In this document: piece after piece, positions 8,372 through 17,924 of the stretch | Numbering within the stretch: position 1 is the first letter of the stretch | Layout of the letters: each line of letters starts with the position of its first letter | Assembly: GCF_003148645.1 (NCBI RefSeq) | Contig: NZ_QGGP01000009.1 | Span: 1 to 64,000, forward strand | Source: Xanthomarina spongicola | GTDB lineage: Bacteria > Bacteroidota > Bacteroidia > Flavobacteriales > Flavobacteriaceae | Direction: 5' to 3' | Length of the DNA: 64,000 bases | The notes under the pieces: model-generated | Database searches by the model: none | Told to the model about the DNA's origin: nothing | The model's input: only the letters and a program-made list of their open reading frames with translations | Translations under genes and position numbers: made by a program

Positions 8372-8911
8372 TTAATTATTTATTAGGTAAACCGAATCTT
8401 CTCCTTCATTCTCTATCCAGTTTACTTTTACCTTTTCGTTGTTAATAGCATCTACTTGTCTACCTCTATAATCTGGCTGAATTGGCAAATGTCTGCTAAA
8501 ACGTCTGTCTATTAAAGTTAGAAGTTCTATTTCTTTAGGTCTTCCAAAAGACTGTATAGCTGTTAAAGCAGAACGAATACTTCTTCCTGTATATAAAACA
8601 TCGTCAATAAAAACAATGTTTTTATCTTCAACTAAAAAATTAATTTCTGTGGTATTAGCTTCAAGTGGTTTTTCTCCTCTTCGAAAATCATCTCTAAAAA
8701 AAGTGATATCTAATAGTCCAAATTGGACATTTTTTATTTTATAATCTTCTTTTAGCATTTTAGCTAAACGTTCTGCTAGGTATTTTCCTCTTGGCTGAAT
8801 ACCTATTAATACAGTGTTCTCGAAGTTTTTATGTTTTTCAATTAATTGACAAGCCAGTCTATGAAGAATGATGTTTACCTCTATTGCATTAAGTAACACT
8901 TTTTGACTCAT
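8372..8911 (-). CDS. pyrR: Bifunctional pyr regulator / uracil phosphoribosyltransferase PyrR
   Basis: 179 residues when started at the ATG at 8911; a TTG three codons upstream is possible but would sit inside the promoter's -7 element. It is a phosphoribosyltransferase with the PRPP loop FIDDVLYTGRSIRSAL, plus VLIGIQPRGKYLAERLA and FRDDFRRGEKPL near the N-terminal half. In Gram-positives PyrR controls pyr attenuation by binding UMP and RNA. In Bacteroidota the regulatory role is less clear, though the gene still heads a pyr operon here (pyrR-pyrB-STAS-rnz). No attenuator leader is possible with the leaderless promoter at 8918-8949. Confidence 0.94.
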   Translation of the reverse strand: MSQKVLLNAIEVNIILHRLACQLIEKHKNFENTVLIGIQPRGKYLAERLAKMLKEDYKIKNVQFGLLDITFFRDDFRRGEKPLEANTTEINFLVEDKNIVFIDDVLYTGRSIRSALTAIQSFGRPKEIELLTLIDRRFSRHLPIQPDYRGRQVDAINNEKVKVNWIENEGEDSVYLINN

Positions 8912-8917
8912 ATTATC

Positions 8918-8949
8918 CAAACTTAATTGGTAAGCAAAGGTAATGCAAA
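8918..8949 (-). promoter_or_regulatory. pyrR promoter with -33 TTTG and -7 TAAGTTTG
   Basis: On the minus strand TTTG (8949-8946) and TAAGTTTG (8925-8918) are separated by 20 bases, a good match to the Bacteroidota TTTG/TAnnTTTG promoter. Transcription would begin at about 8911, the pyrR ATG itself. A second TAnnTTTG (TACCTTTG, 8942-8935) overlaps the spacer. Confidence 0.65.
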
Positions 8950-8984
8950 ATTTTAAAATTGAAAGTTAATTTAATAGTAATAAA

Positions 8985-9012
8985 AAAGCCTTCAAAATTA
9001 ATTGAAGGCTTT
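8985..9012 (-). terminator. rpsA terminator
   Basis: A perfect 11-bp stem (8985-8995 with 9002-9012) containing GCCTTC, with a six-base AT loop and a T run on the minus strand. It lies 23 bases after the rpsA stop and separates it from pyrR. Confidence 0.85.
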
Positions 9013-9034
9013 AGTCTTATAAATGTTCTGGAAA

Positions 9035-10921
9035 TTATTTAGATTTCTTTCCGTCCATTTTATCTTTAAGAGCTTGTAAAGCATCATTAGCATCACCTAA
9101 AGTTGGTTTTGCTTCTGCTGCTTGAGCTTCTTGTTTCTTAACAGCAGCTTTAACGTTTGCAGCTTCTTCTGCTCTAAAAATAGCAGTATGAGAAGCAACT
9201 ACGCGTTTAAACTCTTTATTAAATTCAATAATTTTGAATTCAGCAGATTCTCCTTTTTTAAGTTTCTTACCATCTTCTTTTTCAAGGTGACGAGAAGGAA
9301 CAAAAGCAACGATATCTTCGTTAAATTCAATAGTTGCACCTTTATCTACAACCTCAGCAATTTCTGCTGTATGTACTGTATCTAAAGCGAATTCAGTTTC
9401 GTACTTATCCCAAGGATTTTCAGTAGTTTGTTTATGACCTAAACTTAATTTACGTCCTTCTACATCTAATTCTAGAACTACAACGTCTAACGTATCTCCT
9501 ACGTTACAGAATTCACTTGGATGCTTAATTTTCTTAGTCCAAGATAAATCTGAGATGTAAATTAATCCATCAATACCTTCTTCTAATTCAACAAAAACAC
9601 CAAAGTTTGTAAAGTTACGTACAATACCTGAATGCTTAGATCCTACAGGATATTTAGAAGTAATATCAGTCCATGGATCTGGCGTTAATTGCTTAATACC
9701 AAGAGACATTTTTCTGTCTTCTCTATCTAAAGTTAAGATTTGAGCTTCAATTTCGTCTCCTACAGATACAAAATCTTGAGCTGAACGTAAATGAGTTGAC
9801 CAAGACATTTCTGATACGTGGATTAATCCTTCAACACCATCTGCTACTTCAATAAATGCACCATAATCTGCTATTACAACTACCTTACCTTTAACTTTAT
9901 CTCCAACTTTAACTTCTTCACCTAAAGCATCCCAAGGATGTTTGCTTAGTTGTTTTAAACCTAATTGGATTCTTGATTTGTCTTCATCAAAATCAAGGAT
10001 AACTACGTTTAATTTTTGATCTAATTCAACAATCTCGTTTGGATGATTAATTCTAGACCAAGAAAGGTCTGTAATATGCACTAAACCATCTACACCACCA
10101 AGATCGATAAAGACTCCGTAAGAAGTAATGTTTTTAACTACACCTTCTAATACTTGACCTTTTTCTAATTGACCAATAATTTCTTTCTTTTGTTCTTCAA
10201 TATCTGCTTCAATAAGAGCTTTATGAGAAACTACAACGTTTTTAAATTCATGGTTAATTTTAACCACTTTAAATTCCATTGTTTTATTAACATACTGATC
10301 GTAATCTCTAATAGGCTTAACGTCAATTTGAGAACCTGGTAAGAATGCTTCGATACCAAAAACATCTACAATCATACCACCTTTAGTTCTACATTTAACG
10401 AAACCATTAACGATTTCACCATTGTCATGTGCAGCATTAACACGATCCCAAGCTTTAATTACACGAGCTTTTCTGTGAGATAATACTAATTGTCCAGTTG
10501 CATCTTCACGAACATCAATTAATACTTCTACTTTGTCTCCTACTTTTAAACCTGGATTGTAACGGAATTCATTTAAAGAAATAACACCTTCAGATTTAGC
10601 ATTGATGTCTATAATAGCATCACGATCTGTTAAGTGAATAACTTCTCCTTCAACAACTTCATCATCTAAAGTGTCAACGAAATTTTCAGCTACCAATTTT
10701 TCAAATTCTTGTAATTGAGAATCATCAACCTCATCAATACCTTCTTGGTAATTGTGCCAATTGAAATCTTTTAAGAATTTTTCTGGATTTGCTTGAGCTT
10801 CAGATACTACTGGAGCTTCTGCTACTTGAGTTTCAGTAGCTTCTACTGTTTGTGTTTCAGCAGTTTCTACTGCTTTTGCTTCAGTTGCTTCAACTTCTGC
10901 TTTTTTTGCTTTTTCAGCCAT
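9035..10921 (-). CDS. rpsA: 30S ribosomal protein S1
   Basis: 628 residues. Six S1 RNA-binding repeats lie between about residues 85 and 560. The later ones are very clear (GVVKNITSYGVFIDLGGVDG, GKVVVIADYGAFIEVADGVEG, GIVRNFTNFGVFVELEEGIDG, each followed by HPWDA/DPWTD/NPWDK-type linkers). Before them is a low-complexity Ala/Glu/Thr/Val-rich extension of about 45 residues, and after them a Lys/Ala-rich tail. S1 helps load mRNA on the 30S subunit. In Bacteroidota, where Shine-Dalgarno pairing is little used, it is thought to be especially important. Monocistronic: it has its own promoter (11088-11095), a leader of about 160 bases and its own terminator. Confidence 0.96.
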   Translation of the reverse strand: MAEKAKKAEVEATEAKAVETAETQTVEATETQVAEAPVVSEAQANPEKFLKDFNWHNYQEGIDEVDDSQLQEFEKLVAENFVDTLDDEVVEGEVIHLTDRDAIIDINAKSEGVISLNEFRYNPGLKVGDKVEVLIDVREDATGQLVLSHRKARVIKAWDRVNAAHDNGEIVNGFVKCRTKGGMIVDVFGIEAFLPGSQIDVKPIRDYDQYVNKTMEFKVVKINHEFKNVVVSHKALIEADIEEQKKEIIGQLEKGQVLEGVVKNITSYGVFIDLGGVDGLVHITDLSWSRINHPNEIVELDQKLNVVILDFDEDKSRIQLGLKQLSKHPWDALGEEVKVGDKVKGKVVVIADYGAFIEVADGVEGLIHVSEMSWSTHLRSAQDFVSVGDEIEAQILTLDREDRKMSLGIKQLTPDPWTDITSKYPVGSKHSGIVRNFTNFGVFVELEEGIDGLIYISDLSWTKKIKHPSEFCNVGDTLDVVVLELDVEGRKLSLGHKQTTENPWDKYETEFALDTVHTAEIAEVVDKGATIEFNEDIVAFVPSRHLEKEDGKKLKKGESAEFKIIEFNKEFKRVVASHTAIFRAEEAANVKAAVKKQEAQAAEAKPTLGDANDALQALKDKMDGKKSK

Positions 10922-11087
10922 TTAAAATAATTTAATAATGTATATGTTTTCAATACACGAAAAGCTATTACATTATGTTTTGTATTCTGTGTTATCTTAG
11001 GAAAATTAAGCGATTAACACACAGAAGCGTTAATTATAAATTTGTTTTAGTTCCCTTCTAATTCCTAACTCTTCGCTAAAAGGAGTG

Positions 11088-11095
11088 CAAAATTA
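11088..11095 (-). promoter_or_regulatory. rpsA -7 promoter element TAATTTTG
   Basis: The minus strand reads TAATTTTG, an exact TAnnTTTG match, about 165 bases before the rpsA start. This would give an untranslated leader of about 160 bases, long enough for S1 autoregulation. I see no clear -33 TTTG. Confidence 0.5.
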
Positions 11096-11143
11096 ATGTT
11101 TTTAGTTAAAATAACCTAATGTATTTTTCTTAAAATTAAAGGT

Positions 11144-11839
11144 TTACTTACAATTTTCTAGCTTAGATTCAACCAGTTGAAGTATTTTCTGGAATTGCTG
11201 GTCTAATGTTAATGTAGAATTATCAATTTCTATAGCGTCTTCGGCTTTTATAAGTGGAGAATCTTCTCTATGGGAATCTATATAATCTCTCTCTTGTACG
11301 TTATGTAGTACTTCTTCAAAATTTACTTTATCTCCTCGTGAAATTAATTCATTGAATCGTCTTGTAGCTCTAGTTTCAGGCGAAGCTGTCATAAATAATT
11401 TTAGCTCTGCCTTAGGAAATACAACAGTTCCAATATCTCGCCCATCCATAACAATACCTTTCTTCTCGCCTAATTTTTGTTGTTGCTTTACTAAAAGTTC
11501 TCTAACTTCAGAAATTTCGGCAATCTGGCTTACAAAACTAGAAACTTCTAATGTTCTAATTTGTTTTTCAATGTTTTTGCCATTTAAATAAACTTCAGCA
11601 AAACCTAGACTGTCGTTAAAAATAAAACTTATAGTAATGTTATGTAGGTTAGAAATTAATTTATCAATATAAAAATGCTCTTTACTAATTATATTGTTTT
11701 GCATTGCAAACCAAGTAACAGCACGATACATAGCTCCAGAATCTACATAAATATAGCCTAAGTGTTTAGCCAATTGTTTGGCAACTGTACTTTTTCCTGT
11801 TGAGGAAAATCCGTCTATTGCAATGGTAATTTTATTCAT
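11144..11839 (-). CDS. cmk: (d)CMP kinase
   Basis: 231 residues. It transfers phosphate from ATP to CMP/dCMP. The P-loop GFSSTGKSTVAKQLA is at residues 10-24, followed by YVDSGAMYRAVTWFA (NMP-binding), MDGRDIGTVVFPKAELK, the ATRRFNEL lid region and a C-terminal acidic EDAIEIDNSTLT segment. It lies 31 bases after porQ on the same strand, and the porQ-cmk pairing next to lon is common in Flavobacteriaceae, so the two are probably cotranscribed. The next gene downstream is rpsA, but with its own promoter. Confidence 0.96.
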   Translation of the reverse strand: MNKITIAIDGFSSTGKSTVAKQLAKHLGYIYVDSGAMYRAVTWFAMQNNIISKEHFYIDKLISNLHNITISFIFNDSLGFAEVYLNGKNIEKQIRTLEVSSFVSQIAEISEVRELLVKQQQKLGEKKGIVMDGRDIGTVVFPKAELKLFMTASPETRATRRFNELISRGDKVNFEEVLHNVQERDYIDSHREDSPLIKAEDAIEIDNSTLTLDQQFQKILQLVESKLENCK

Positions 11840-11870
11840 ATTAACTTTCTATGAAATTGGAATTCATAAA

Positions 11871-12890
11871 CTATCTTAAATCAAGTTGTAAGCCAAAAAA
11901 GTTAGCATTAGCAGCACTTGTATATCTAGCATGTGTAAAGCTAAATCTAAGTTTATTTAATTTTAAGCCAAAACCAGCTGAGATACCTGAAAAATTTCTT
12001 TGATCTACTATTTTTAATTCTTGACCTCTTCTAAAGTTATAACCTAGTCTAATACTGAAAGCTCCTGCAGGAAATATTTCTGCTCCTAAAATGGTATGAT
12101 TTAGTACATTTTGAAAAAAACCTACTTCTTCTTGTGTTTGATTACCTTCTAAATCTGTTTCGGCTCTAGCTGGATTAGAAACCGAAATTGGCCATGTTTG
12201 CAAATTCTCGAAAGTTAAATGCCAGCGTAATGGAACATGTTCTAAGGTTTGCGACATACCAAATGCTATTTCAAGAGGTAATGGTTCGTTTAATCCAGCA
12301 TACGTAGTTATCTGTACACCTAAATTTCTTACTACAAGAGTTGCTTGAAATTCTATATCTTCATTTATATATAAAAGACCTGCATCTATAGCTGCTCCAA
12401 AAGAATTATACTGTTCTAGTAATGACGTTATTAATTTAATATTCCCACCTAAATAAAAATCGGAATAACCTAGTTGTTTTGCATAACCAAAAGAAAGCGC
12501 AGCCTCGTTACCAGTAAAAGAGCCAGTTGCATTACCATCTTCATCATAACCATCAAAGCTTCCATAGTTAATATAGCTAACTCCCATATGAAAGGTTTGT
12601 GTTCGCCTATCCCAAGTATATGCATAGGCAGCAGTACCATAACTTATTCCACCCAAGTAACTCATATAATTTAAAGCTAATTGATTGTCCATTTCAATGT
12701 TTATTGTTGCTGGATTAGTTAATGCCTGAGTGACATCGTAATCTACATTAGTAAAAACTTTTCCACCTAATGCAGCTTGTCTTGGAGAAGAAACTAAATT
12801 AAGAAATTGGTAGGTAGTTTCACCACCAATTTGCGCCGAGACAAAAGTGCTGAGAAGCATTATAAAAACTACCGTAAAATTCTTAATCAT
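11871..12890 (-). CDS. porQ: Type IX secretion system protein PorQ
   Basis: 339 residues with a signal peptide (1-19, ending FVSAQ). The start of the mature protein, GGETTYQFLNLVSSPRQAALGG, is the typical PorQ N-terminus. The remainder alternates as an outer-membrane FadL-like barrel and ends in an aromatic-rich last strand finishing LQLDLR. In Porphyromonas, PorQ forms part of the attachment complex (PorU/V/Q/Z) that cleaves C-terminal signals and attaches cargo to lipopolysaccharide. Encoded just before cmk and after lon. Confidence 0.92.
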   Translation of the reverse strand: MIKNFTVVFIMLLSTFVSAQIGGETTYQFLNLVSSPRQAALGGKVFTNVDYDVTQALTNPATINIEMDNQLALNYMSYLGGISYGTAAYAYTWDRRTQTFHMGVSYINYGSFDGYDEDGNATGSFTGNEAALSFGYAKQLGYSDFYLGGNIKLITSLLEQYNSFGAAIDAGLLYINEDIEFQATLVVRNLGVQITTYAGLNEPLPLEIAFGMSQTLEHVPLRWHLTFENLQTWPISVSNPARAETDLEGNQTQEEVGFFQNVLNHTILGAEIFPAGAFSIRLGYNFRRGQELKIVDQRNFSGISAGFGLKLNKLRFSFTHARYTSAANANFFGLQLDLR

Positions 12891-12957
12891 ATAATTGCAA
12901 AGTAACTAAATCTATCTTTAAACGGATGCAAGTATAATTTATTTTTAAGTGATATAA

Positions 12958-12985
12958 AAAACCTCGAATATAAATTCGAGGTTTT
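12958..12985 (-). terminator. lon terminator
   Basis: A perfect 12-bp stem (12958-12969 with 12974-12985) around ATAA, containing CCTCGAAT and followed by T on the minus strand. It separates lon from porQ. Confidence 0.85.
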
Positions 12986-13008
12986 GATACATTTTTAATT
13001 CAACTCAT

Positions 13009-15459
13009 CTAAAGCTCCTTGGCATTAACAACTTTTTGATTGGTAAGAGCTATTTTAATAACATCATTCATATCTGAAACATAATGAAATTTTAATCCTT
13101 TTAAATATTCAGGTTTAATTTCTTCAATATCTCTTCTGTTGTCTTCACAAAGTAAAATCTCTTTGATTCTAGCACGTTTAGCTGCTAATATCTTTTCTTT
13201 AATTCCACCTACTGGAAGTACTTTTCCTCTTAAAGTAATTTCGCCAGTCATTGCTAGACTTTTCTTTACTTTTCTTTGTGTGAATAAAGACACTAAAGAT
13301 GTAAGCATAGTTACACCAGCACTTGGACCATCTTTAGGAGTTGCACCTTCAGGCACATGAATATGCACATTGTATTTTTCAAAAATGTCTGGATCTAGAT
13401 CTAGCTCTTTTGCATTAGATTTTATAAATTCCATAGCAATGGTTGCAGATTCCTTCATAACAGTTCCTAAATTACCTGTTATAGTTAAGTTTCCTTTTCC
13501 TTTAGACAAAATAGATTCAATAAAAAGAATGTCTCCTCCTACTCTTGTCCATGCAAGTCCTGTTACAACTCCAGCTACATTGTTATTTTCGTATTTATCT
13601 CTTTCTAGTTTAGGTCCTCCAAGAACTTCAATAATATTTTCGTTAGTTACTTTAATATTATAGTCTTCTTCCATAGCAATGCTTTTGGCTGCATAACGAA
13701 CCATTTTTGCTAATTGCTTTTCAAGACCACGAACACCAGATTCTCTTGTATAACCCTCAACTATTTTTTCAAGTTGTGGTTTTCCAATTTTTAATTCTTT
13801 TTCTGTCAATCCATGCTCCTTTAATTGCTTTGGTAACAAATGTCTTTTTGCTATTTCCACTTTTTCTTCAATGGTGTAACCTGTAACATTAATAATTTCC
13901 ATTCTATCTAATAAAGCAGGCTGTATGGTCGATAAACTATTACAAGTAGCAACAAACATCACTTTAGATAAATCGTAACCCATTTCTAGGAAGTTATCAT
14001 GAAATTCACTGTTTTGCTCTGGGTCTAGAACTTCTAACATAGCAGAAGATGGATCTCCTTGATGCGAATTAGATAATTTATCTATTTCATCTAAAACAAA
14101 TACAGGATTAGATGTCCCAGCTTTTTTAAGGCTTTGAAGTATTCTTCCTGGCATGGCTCCAATATAGGTTTTTCTATGGCCTCTAATTTCAGCTTCATCA
14201 CGTAAACCACCTAAAGACATACGAACGTATTCTCTTCCTAAGGCTTCAGCAATAGATTTTCCTAAAGAGGTTTTACCTACTCCTGGAGGTCCATAAAGAC
14301 ATAAAATTGGCGATTTCATATCGTTACGCAATTTAATAACTGCTAAATACTCAATAATTCTTCGTTTAACATCATCTAGCCCATAATGGTCTCGATCTAA
14401 AATGCGTTTTGCACGCTTTAAATCGAATTTATCTTTACTAAATTCATTCCAAGGCAAATCCAGAAATAAATCTAAATAATTACGTTGGATAGAATATTCT
14501 GCAACTTGAGGATTCATACGTTGCATTTTTGCAATCTCTTTATTGAAATGAATTGCTACATCTTCGTTCCATTTTTTAGATTTAGCACGAACTTTCATTT
14601 CTTCCAATTCTTCATCATGACTTACTCCACCTAATTCTTCTTGGATAGTCTTCATTTGTTGATGAAGAAAATATTCTCTTTGTTGCTGGTTCATATCACT
14701 TTGAACCTTAGATTGGATATCGTTTTTAAGTTCCAATTTTTGAAACTCAACATTCATATACTTCAATGTAGCTAAAGCACGCTCTTTTAAATCGTTTGTT
14801 TCTAATAAAGCCTGTTTTTCTTTAACAGTTAGGTTCATATTAGATGAGACAAAATTGATTAAAAACGAATTACTTTGAATATTTTTAATAGCAAATGAAG
14901 CTTCACTTGGAATATTTGGACTATCCTTTATTATTTGAAGCGCTAATTCTTTTATAGAATCAATAATAGCTTCAAACTCTTTGTTTTTTTCTGCAGGTCT
15001 AGCCTCAGGAACTTCACGAATTGTAGCATTTATATAAGGTTCTTCAGTTATAACTTCGGCAACTTTAAACCTTTTCTTACCTTGAATAATAACTGTAGTA
15101 TTTCCATCTGGCATTTTAAGAACTCTTAGAATCCTTGCTACAGTTCCCGTTTCATGAATATCTGTTGCAGAAGGGTCTTCTACTTCTTCATCTTTTTGAG
15201 CCACTACTCCAATAACTTTACTGCCTTTATTGGCATCGTCTATCAATCTAATAGATTTGTCTCTTCCTGCTGTAATAGGAATTACAACTCCAGGAAACAA
15301 TACTGTATTTCTTAAAGATAAAATAGGTAAAGTTTCAGGTAATTTCTCATTACTAATTTCTTCTTCATCTTCAGGAGTCATTAAAGGAATTAACTCTGAA
15401 TTTTCATCGAATTCCTGAAATGACAAACTGTCAAGGCTAAATAAATCTCTCTTCTTCAT
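13009..15459 (-). CDS. lon: ATP-dependent endopeptidase Lon
   Basis: 816 residues, normal length. An N-terminal LonN substrate-binding domain ([19 protein letters not shown]) leads into a coiled-coil middle. The AAA+ module has Walker A GPPGVGKT at about residue 390 and Walker [11 protein letters not shown]. The C-terminal protease domain has its catalytic Ser in [11 protein letters not shown] (about residue 711) and Lys in [13 protein letters not shown] (about 754). Lon degrades damaged and regulatory proteins in the cytoplasm. The gene is transcribed alone and ends with its own terminator; the 239 bases before it show no clear promoter match. Confidence 0.97.
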   Translation of the reverse strand: MKKRDLFSLDSLSFQEFDENSELIPLMTPEDEEEISNEKLPETLPILSLRNTVLFPGVVIPITAGRDKSIRLIDDANKGSKVIGVVAQKDEEVEDPSATDIHETGTVARILRVLKMPDGNTTVIIQGKKRFKVAEVITEEPYINATIREVPEARPAEKNKEFEAIIDSIKELALQIIKDSPNIPSEASFAIKNIQSNSFLINFVSSNMNLTVKEKQALLETNDLKERALATLKYMNVEFQKLELKNDIQSKVQSDMNQQQREYFLHQQMKTIQEELGGVSHDEELEEMKVRAKSKKWNEDVAIHFNKEIAKMQRMNPQVAEYSIQRNYLDLFLDLPWNEFSKDKFDLKRAKRILDRDHYGLDDVKRRIIEYLAVIKLRNDMKSPILCLYGPPGVGKTSLGKSIAEALGREYVRMSLGGLRDEAEIRGHRKTYIGAMPGRILQSLKKAGTSNPVFVLDEIDKLSNSHQGDPSSAMLEVLDPEQNSEFHDNFLEMGYDLSKVMFVATCNSLSTIQPALLDRMEIINVTGYTIEEKVEIAKRHLLPKQLKEHGLTEKELKIGKPQLEKIVEGYTRESGVRGLEKQLAKMVRYAAKSIAMEEDYNIKVTNENIIEVLGGPKLERDKYENNNVAGVVTGLAWTRVGGDILFIESILSKGKGNLTITGNLGTVMKESATIAMEFIKSNAKELDLDPDIFEKYNVHIHVPEGATPKDGPSAGVTMLTSLVSLFTQRKVKKSLAMTGEITLRGKVLPVGGIKEKILAAKRARIKEILLCEDNRRDIEEIKPEYLKGLKFHYVSDMNDVIKIALTNQKVVNAKEL

Positions 15460-15698
15460 ATATATTATTAAGTCATTCTGTCATTAAATTAGATAAAAAC
15501 AGAATGTATTTCTTTTAAAATTAGAATCTTATTACTTCTAGTTATCTTATTTTTAAAGCATTAACAATAAAATTAAGATATATTTTCAACTAAAAGTTCA
15601 ATTAATATGCCATGTTTAAATTGAAACATTAATTTTATTTATTTAAAACTGTAACAAACACAAAAACATAGCATCTTTATAATAACAAATTGTTTTAA

Positions 15699-16262
15699 TT
15701 GACACTAACCCATCAAAATATCGAACAACTTGTATCGCTTTGTAAATCTGGCAACCAACTTGCGCAATTGGAGATTTATAATAGATATTACAAAGCCATG
15801 TACAACGTAGCTTATAGAATTGTAAAAGATAGTTTTGAAGCTGAAGACATTATGCAGGAAGCCTTTCTGTTAGCTTTTACAAAACTTGATAGCATACAAG
15901 ATAGCTTAACATTTGGTGCTTGGTTAAAACGAATTGTAATTAATAAAAGTATTTATCATTATAAAAAGAACAACAAACATCAAAGTGTTTCTTTTGATGA
16001 TGTGAAATATAAAATTGAAAGTGAAGATTCAGGAATTCCTACAGATTATGAGTTTACAAATCTAAAAGCGAGACAGGTTTTAGAGACTTTAAATACATTA
16101 AAAGAGAACTATAGAATTTCACTTACGTTACATTTAATAGACGGTTACGATTACGAGGAAATTTGCAATATTCTTAACATTAGTTATGCCAACTGCAGAA
16201 CCACTATATCGAGAGCAAAAGAAAGTTTAAGACAAAAATTACAACCACAAGTCTCACATTAA
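15699..16262 (+). CDS. ECF (RpoE-type) RNA polymerase sigma factor
   Basis: 187 residues. Sigma region 2 is visible as YNVAYRIVKDSFEAEDIMQEAFLLAF (given in parts: the core is SFEAEDIMQEAFL). Region 4 is in the C-terminal third (GYDYEEICNILNISYANCRT, then ISRAKESLRQKL). The start must be the TTG at 15699: the next in-frame ATG is residue 34 and would delete part of region 2, and homologous proteins begin with a similar TLTHQNIEQLVSLCK stretch. It is followed by a membrane-anchored anti-sigma candidate and two secreted repeat proteins on the same strand, which are probably its regulon or partners. Confidence 0.92.
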   Translation: MTLTHQNIEQLVSLCKSGNQLAQLEIYNRYYKAMYNVAYRIVKDSFEAEDIMQEAFLLAFTKLDSIQDSLTFGAWLKRIVINKSIYHYKKNNKHQSVSFDDVKYKIESEDSGIPTDYEFTNLKARQVLETLNTLKENYRISLTLHLIDGYDYEEICNILNISYANCRTTISRAKESLRQKLQPQVSH

Positions 16263-16272
16263 TATAATTGTT

Positions 16273-16836
16273 ATGAGCACAGATAACTTAAATAAACTAT
16301 TTGAAGATTTAAAAGACAATTTTGATGTTGAAGAACCAAATTCTGACCATACAAAACGTTTTTTAAGCAAATTAAATAACAAAACAAACATTGCTTCTAA
16401 CAATAAGACCAATGTTAGAAATTTATGGAAACCGTTACTTAGTATTGCAGCTTCCATTATATTAATAGTAAGCTTATTTATTACAGTTAATCAAAAAGAA
16501 ACTGTAAGAGATTTGGCAAATGTGTCTCCTGAAATGGCTCAAACTCAAACTTTTTTTACTAGCGCTATTTCTGAAGAATTAAAAAAATTAGAAAGTGAAT
16601 CGAATCCAGAAACTAAAATGATTATTAACGATGCGTTAATTCAAATTAAAAAACTGGAAATTAATTATGATACCCTAAAAGTAGATTTAACCAAAAGTGG
16701 AGATGACAATCGTGTGATTTACGCCATGATTAAAAATTTTCAAAACCGAATAGATATTTTACAAAACACCTTAGAACACATAGAAAACATTAAACAACTT
16801 AATAAATTAAGCAATGAAAACAATAAAACTTTATAG
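16273..16836 (+). CDS. Putative anti-sigma factor (single-pass membrane protein)
   Basis: 187 residues. The first 50 are a hydrophilic cytoplasmic region (STDNLNKLFEDLKDNFDVEEP...HTKRFLSKL). A single transmembrane helix (about 56-74, LSIAASIILIVSLFITV) follows, then a helical extracytoplasmic domain ending LNKLSNENNKTL. This layout and the position 10 bases after an ECF sigma gene support an anti-sigma role; no zinc-binding ZAS motif is present, so it is not a classical zinc anti-sigma factor. It overlaps the next gene by 23 bases, suggesting coupled translation. Confidence 0.7.
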   Translation: MSTDNLNKLFEDLKDNFDVEEPNSDHTKRFLSKLNNKTNIASNNKTNVRNLWKPLLSIAASIILIVSLFITVNQKETVRDLANVSPEMAQTQTFFTSAISEELKKLESESNPETKMIINDALIQIKKLEINYDTLKVDLTKSGDDNRVIYAMIKNFQNRIDILQNTLEHIENIKQLNKLSNENNKTL

Positions 16837-17905
16837 ACTAATCACTCTATTATTACTTATGCCAGTAATTAGTTTGGCATCAACAAATAATATTGAAAAG
16901 GAAAAACACACTAAAGAGAAAACCATTAAAAAATCTTTTAATGTGTCGGCAAATGCCACATTAAAAATAGATAATAGTTATGGTAATCTAGACATTGTTA
17001 CTTGGAATGAAAACAGAATTGACATTCAAGTAATCATTACCATTAAAGGAAACGACGAAGATAAAGTGCAACAAAAATTAGACGATATTACTGTAGATTT
17101 TGATGCAACAAACAGTCTTGTATCTGCTAAAACCATTTTTAATAAAAGTAAAAGTTCTTGGTGGAATTGGGGAGGCAACAACAATGTAAATATGACTATT
17201 AATTATGTTGTTAAAATGCCAGTTACAAATGCTGTTGATTTAAGTAATGATTATGGAAATATAAACTTAGATAAACTAGAAGGTCGAGCAACAATTAGCT
17301 GTGATTATGGAAAGATTACTACTAAAGAACTTATGGCAGACAATAACAGAATAAGCTTCGATTATACGTCTAACTGTTATTTTGAATATATTAAAAGTGG
17401 TGAAATAAATGCAGATTATAGTGGGTTTACCATTGCAAAAGCAAAGAACATTCATGTGAATGCTGATTATACCTCTTCTATTATTGAAGCTGTTGAAGAT
17501 GTAAATTATGTCTGCGATTATGGTTCTATAAAAATTAACAAAGCCAATAATATTATTGGTAATGGAGACTACTTAACCGTTACTATTGGTGATGTTTATA
17601 AAAACGTGACACTTGAAGCAGATTATGGTTCTATAAAAATAGCAAACATGACTGAAAATTCAGGAAATGTCAATATAGAATCAGATTATACGGGAATTAA
17701 AATTGGTCATGCGCCTGGATACCATTTTAACTTCGATATTAATTTAGAATATGCATCTTTAAAAGATAGTGGAGATTTTCAATTTAACAAAAGACGAGAA
17801 GAATCTGGAGAAAATTATTATTCTGGCTATTATGGAGCTTCAAATTCTGGAAATTTAATAAAAATAGAATCGGAATACGGAAGTGTCTCATTTTTTAAAA
17901 ACTAA
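16814..17905 (+). CDS. Secreted DUF4097-like beta-repeat protein
   Basis: 363 residues with a signal peptide (about 1-22, ending ISLAS). The body is built from repeats in which DYGN/DYGS/DYGK or ADYS/ADYT turns recur every 18-25 residues (for example SNDYGNINLDKLEGRATI, CDYGKITTKEL, ADYTSSIIEA, EADYGSIKIANM, and the end ESEYGSVSFFKN). This suggests a right-handed beta-helix or stacked-sheet adhesin as in DUF4097 proteins. It is cotranscribed with the ECF sigma pair and followed 19 bases later by a GIN-domain protein of similar design. Likely periplasmic or surface located; activity unknown. Confidence 0.75.
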   Translation: MKTIKLYRLITLLLLMPVISLASTNNIEKEKHTKEKTIKKSFNVSANATLKIDNSYGNLDIVTWNENRIDIQVIITIKGNDEDKVQQKLDDITVDFDATNSLVSAKTIFNKSKSSWWNWGGNNNVNMTINYVVKMPVTNAVDLSNDYGNINLDKLEGRATISCDYGKITTKELMADNNRISFDYTSNCYFEYIKSGEINADYSGFTIAKAKNIHVNADYTSSIIEAVEDVNYVCDYGSIKINKANNIIGNGDYLTVTIGDVYKNVTLEADYGSIKIANMTENSGNVNIESDYTGIKIGHAPGYHFNFDINLEYASLKDSGDFQFNKRREESGENYYSGYYGASNSGNLIKIESEYGSVSFFKN

Positions 17906-17924
17906 CCAATAAATAGAAATTTTT

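Noticed and set aside
8912-8920. TTG start for PyrR at 8920
   Set aside because: The TTG overlaps the -7 box of the best promoter, and the ATG at 8911 fits the family start.
9122-9385. 87-residue ORF rich in Phe and Cys inside rpsA
   Set aside because: Shadow of rpsA; composition reflects complement of Lys/Glu codons.
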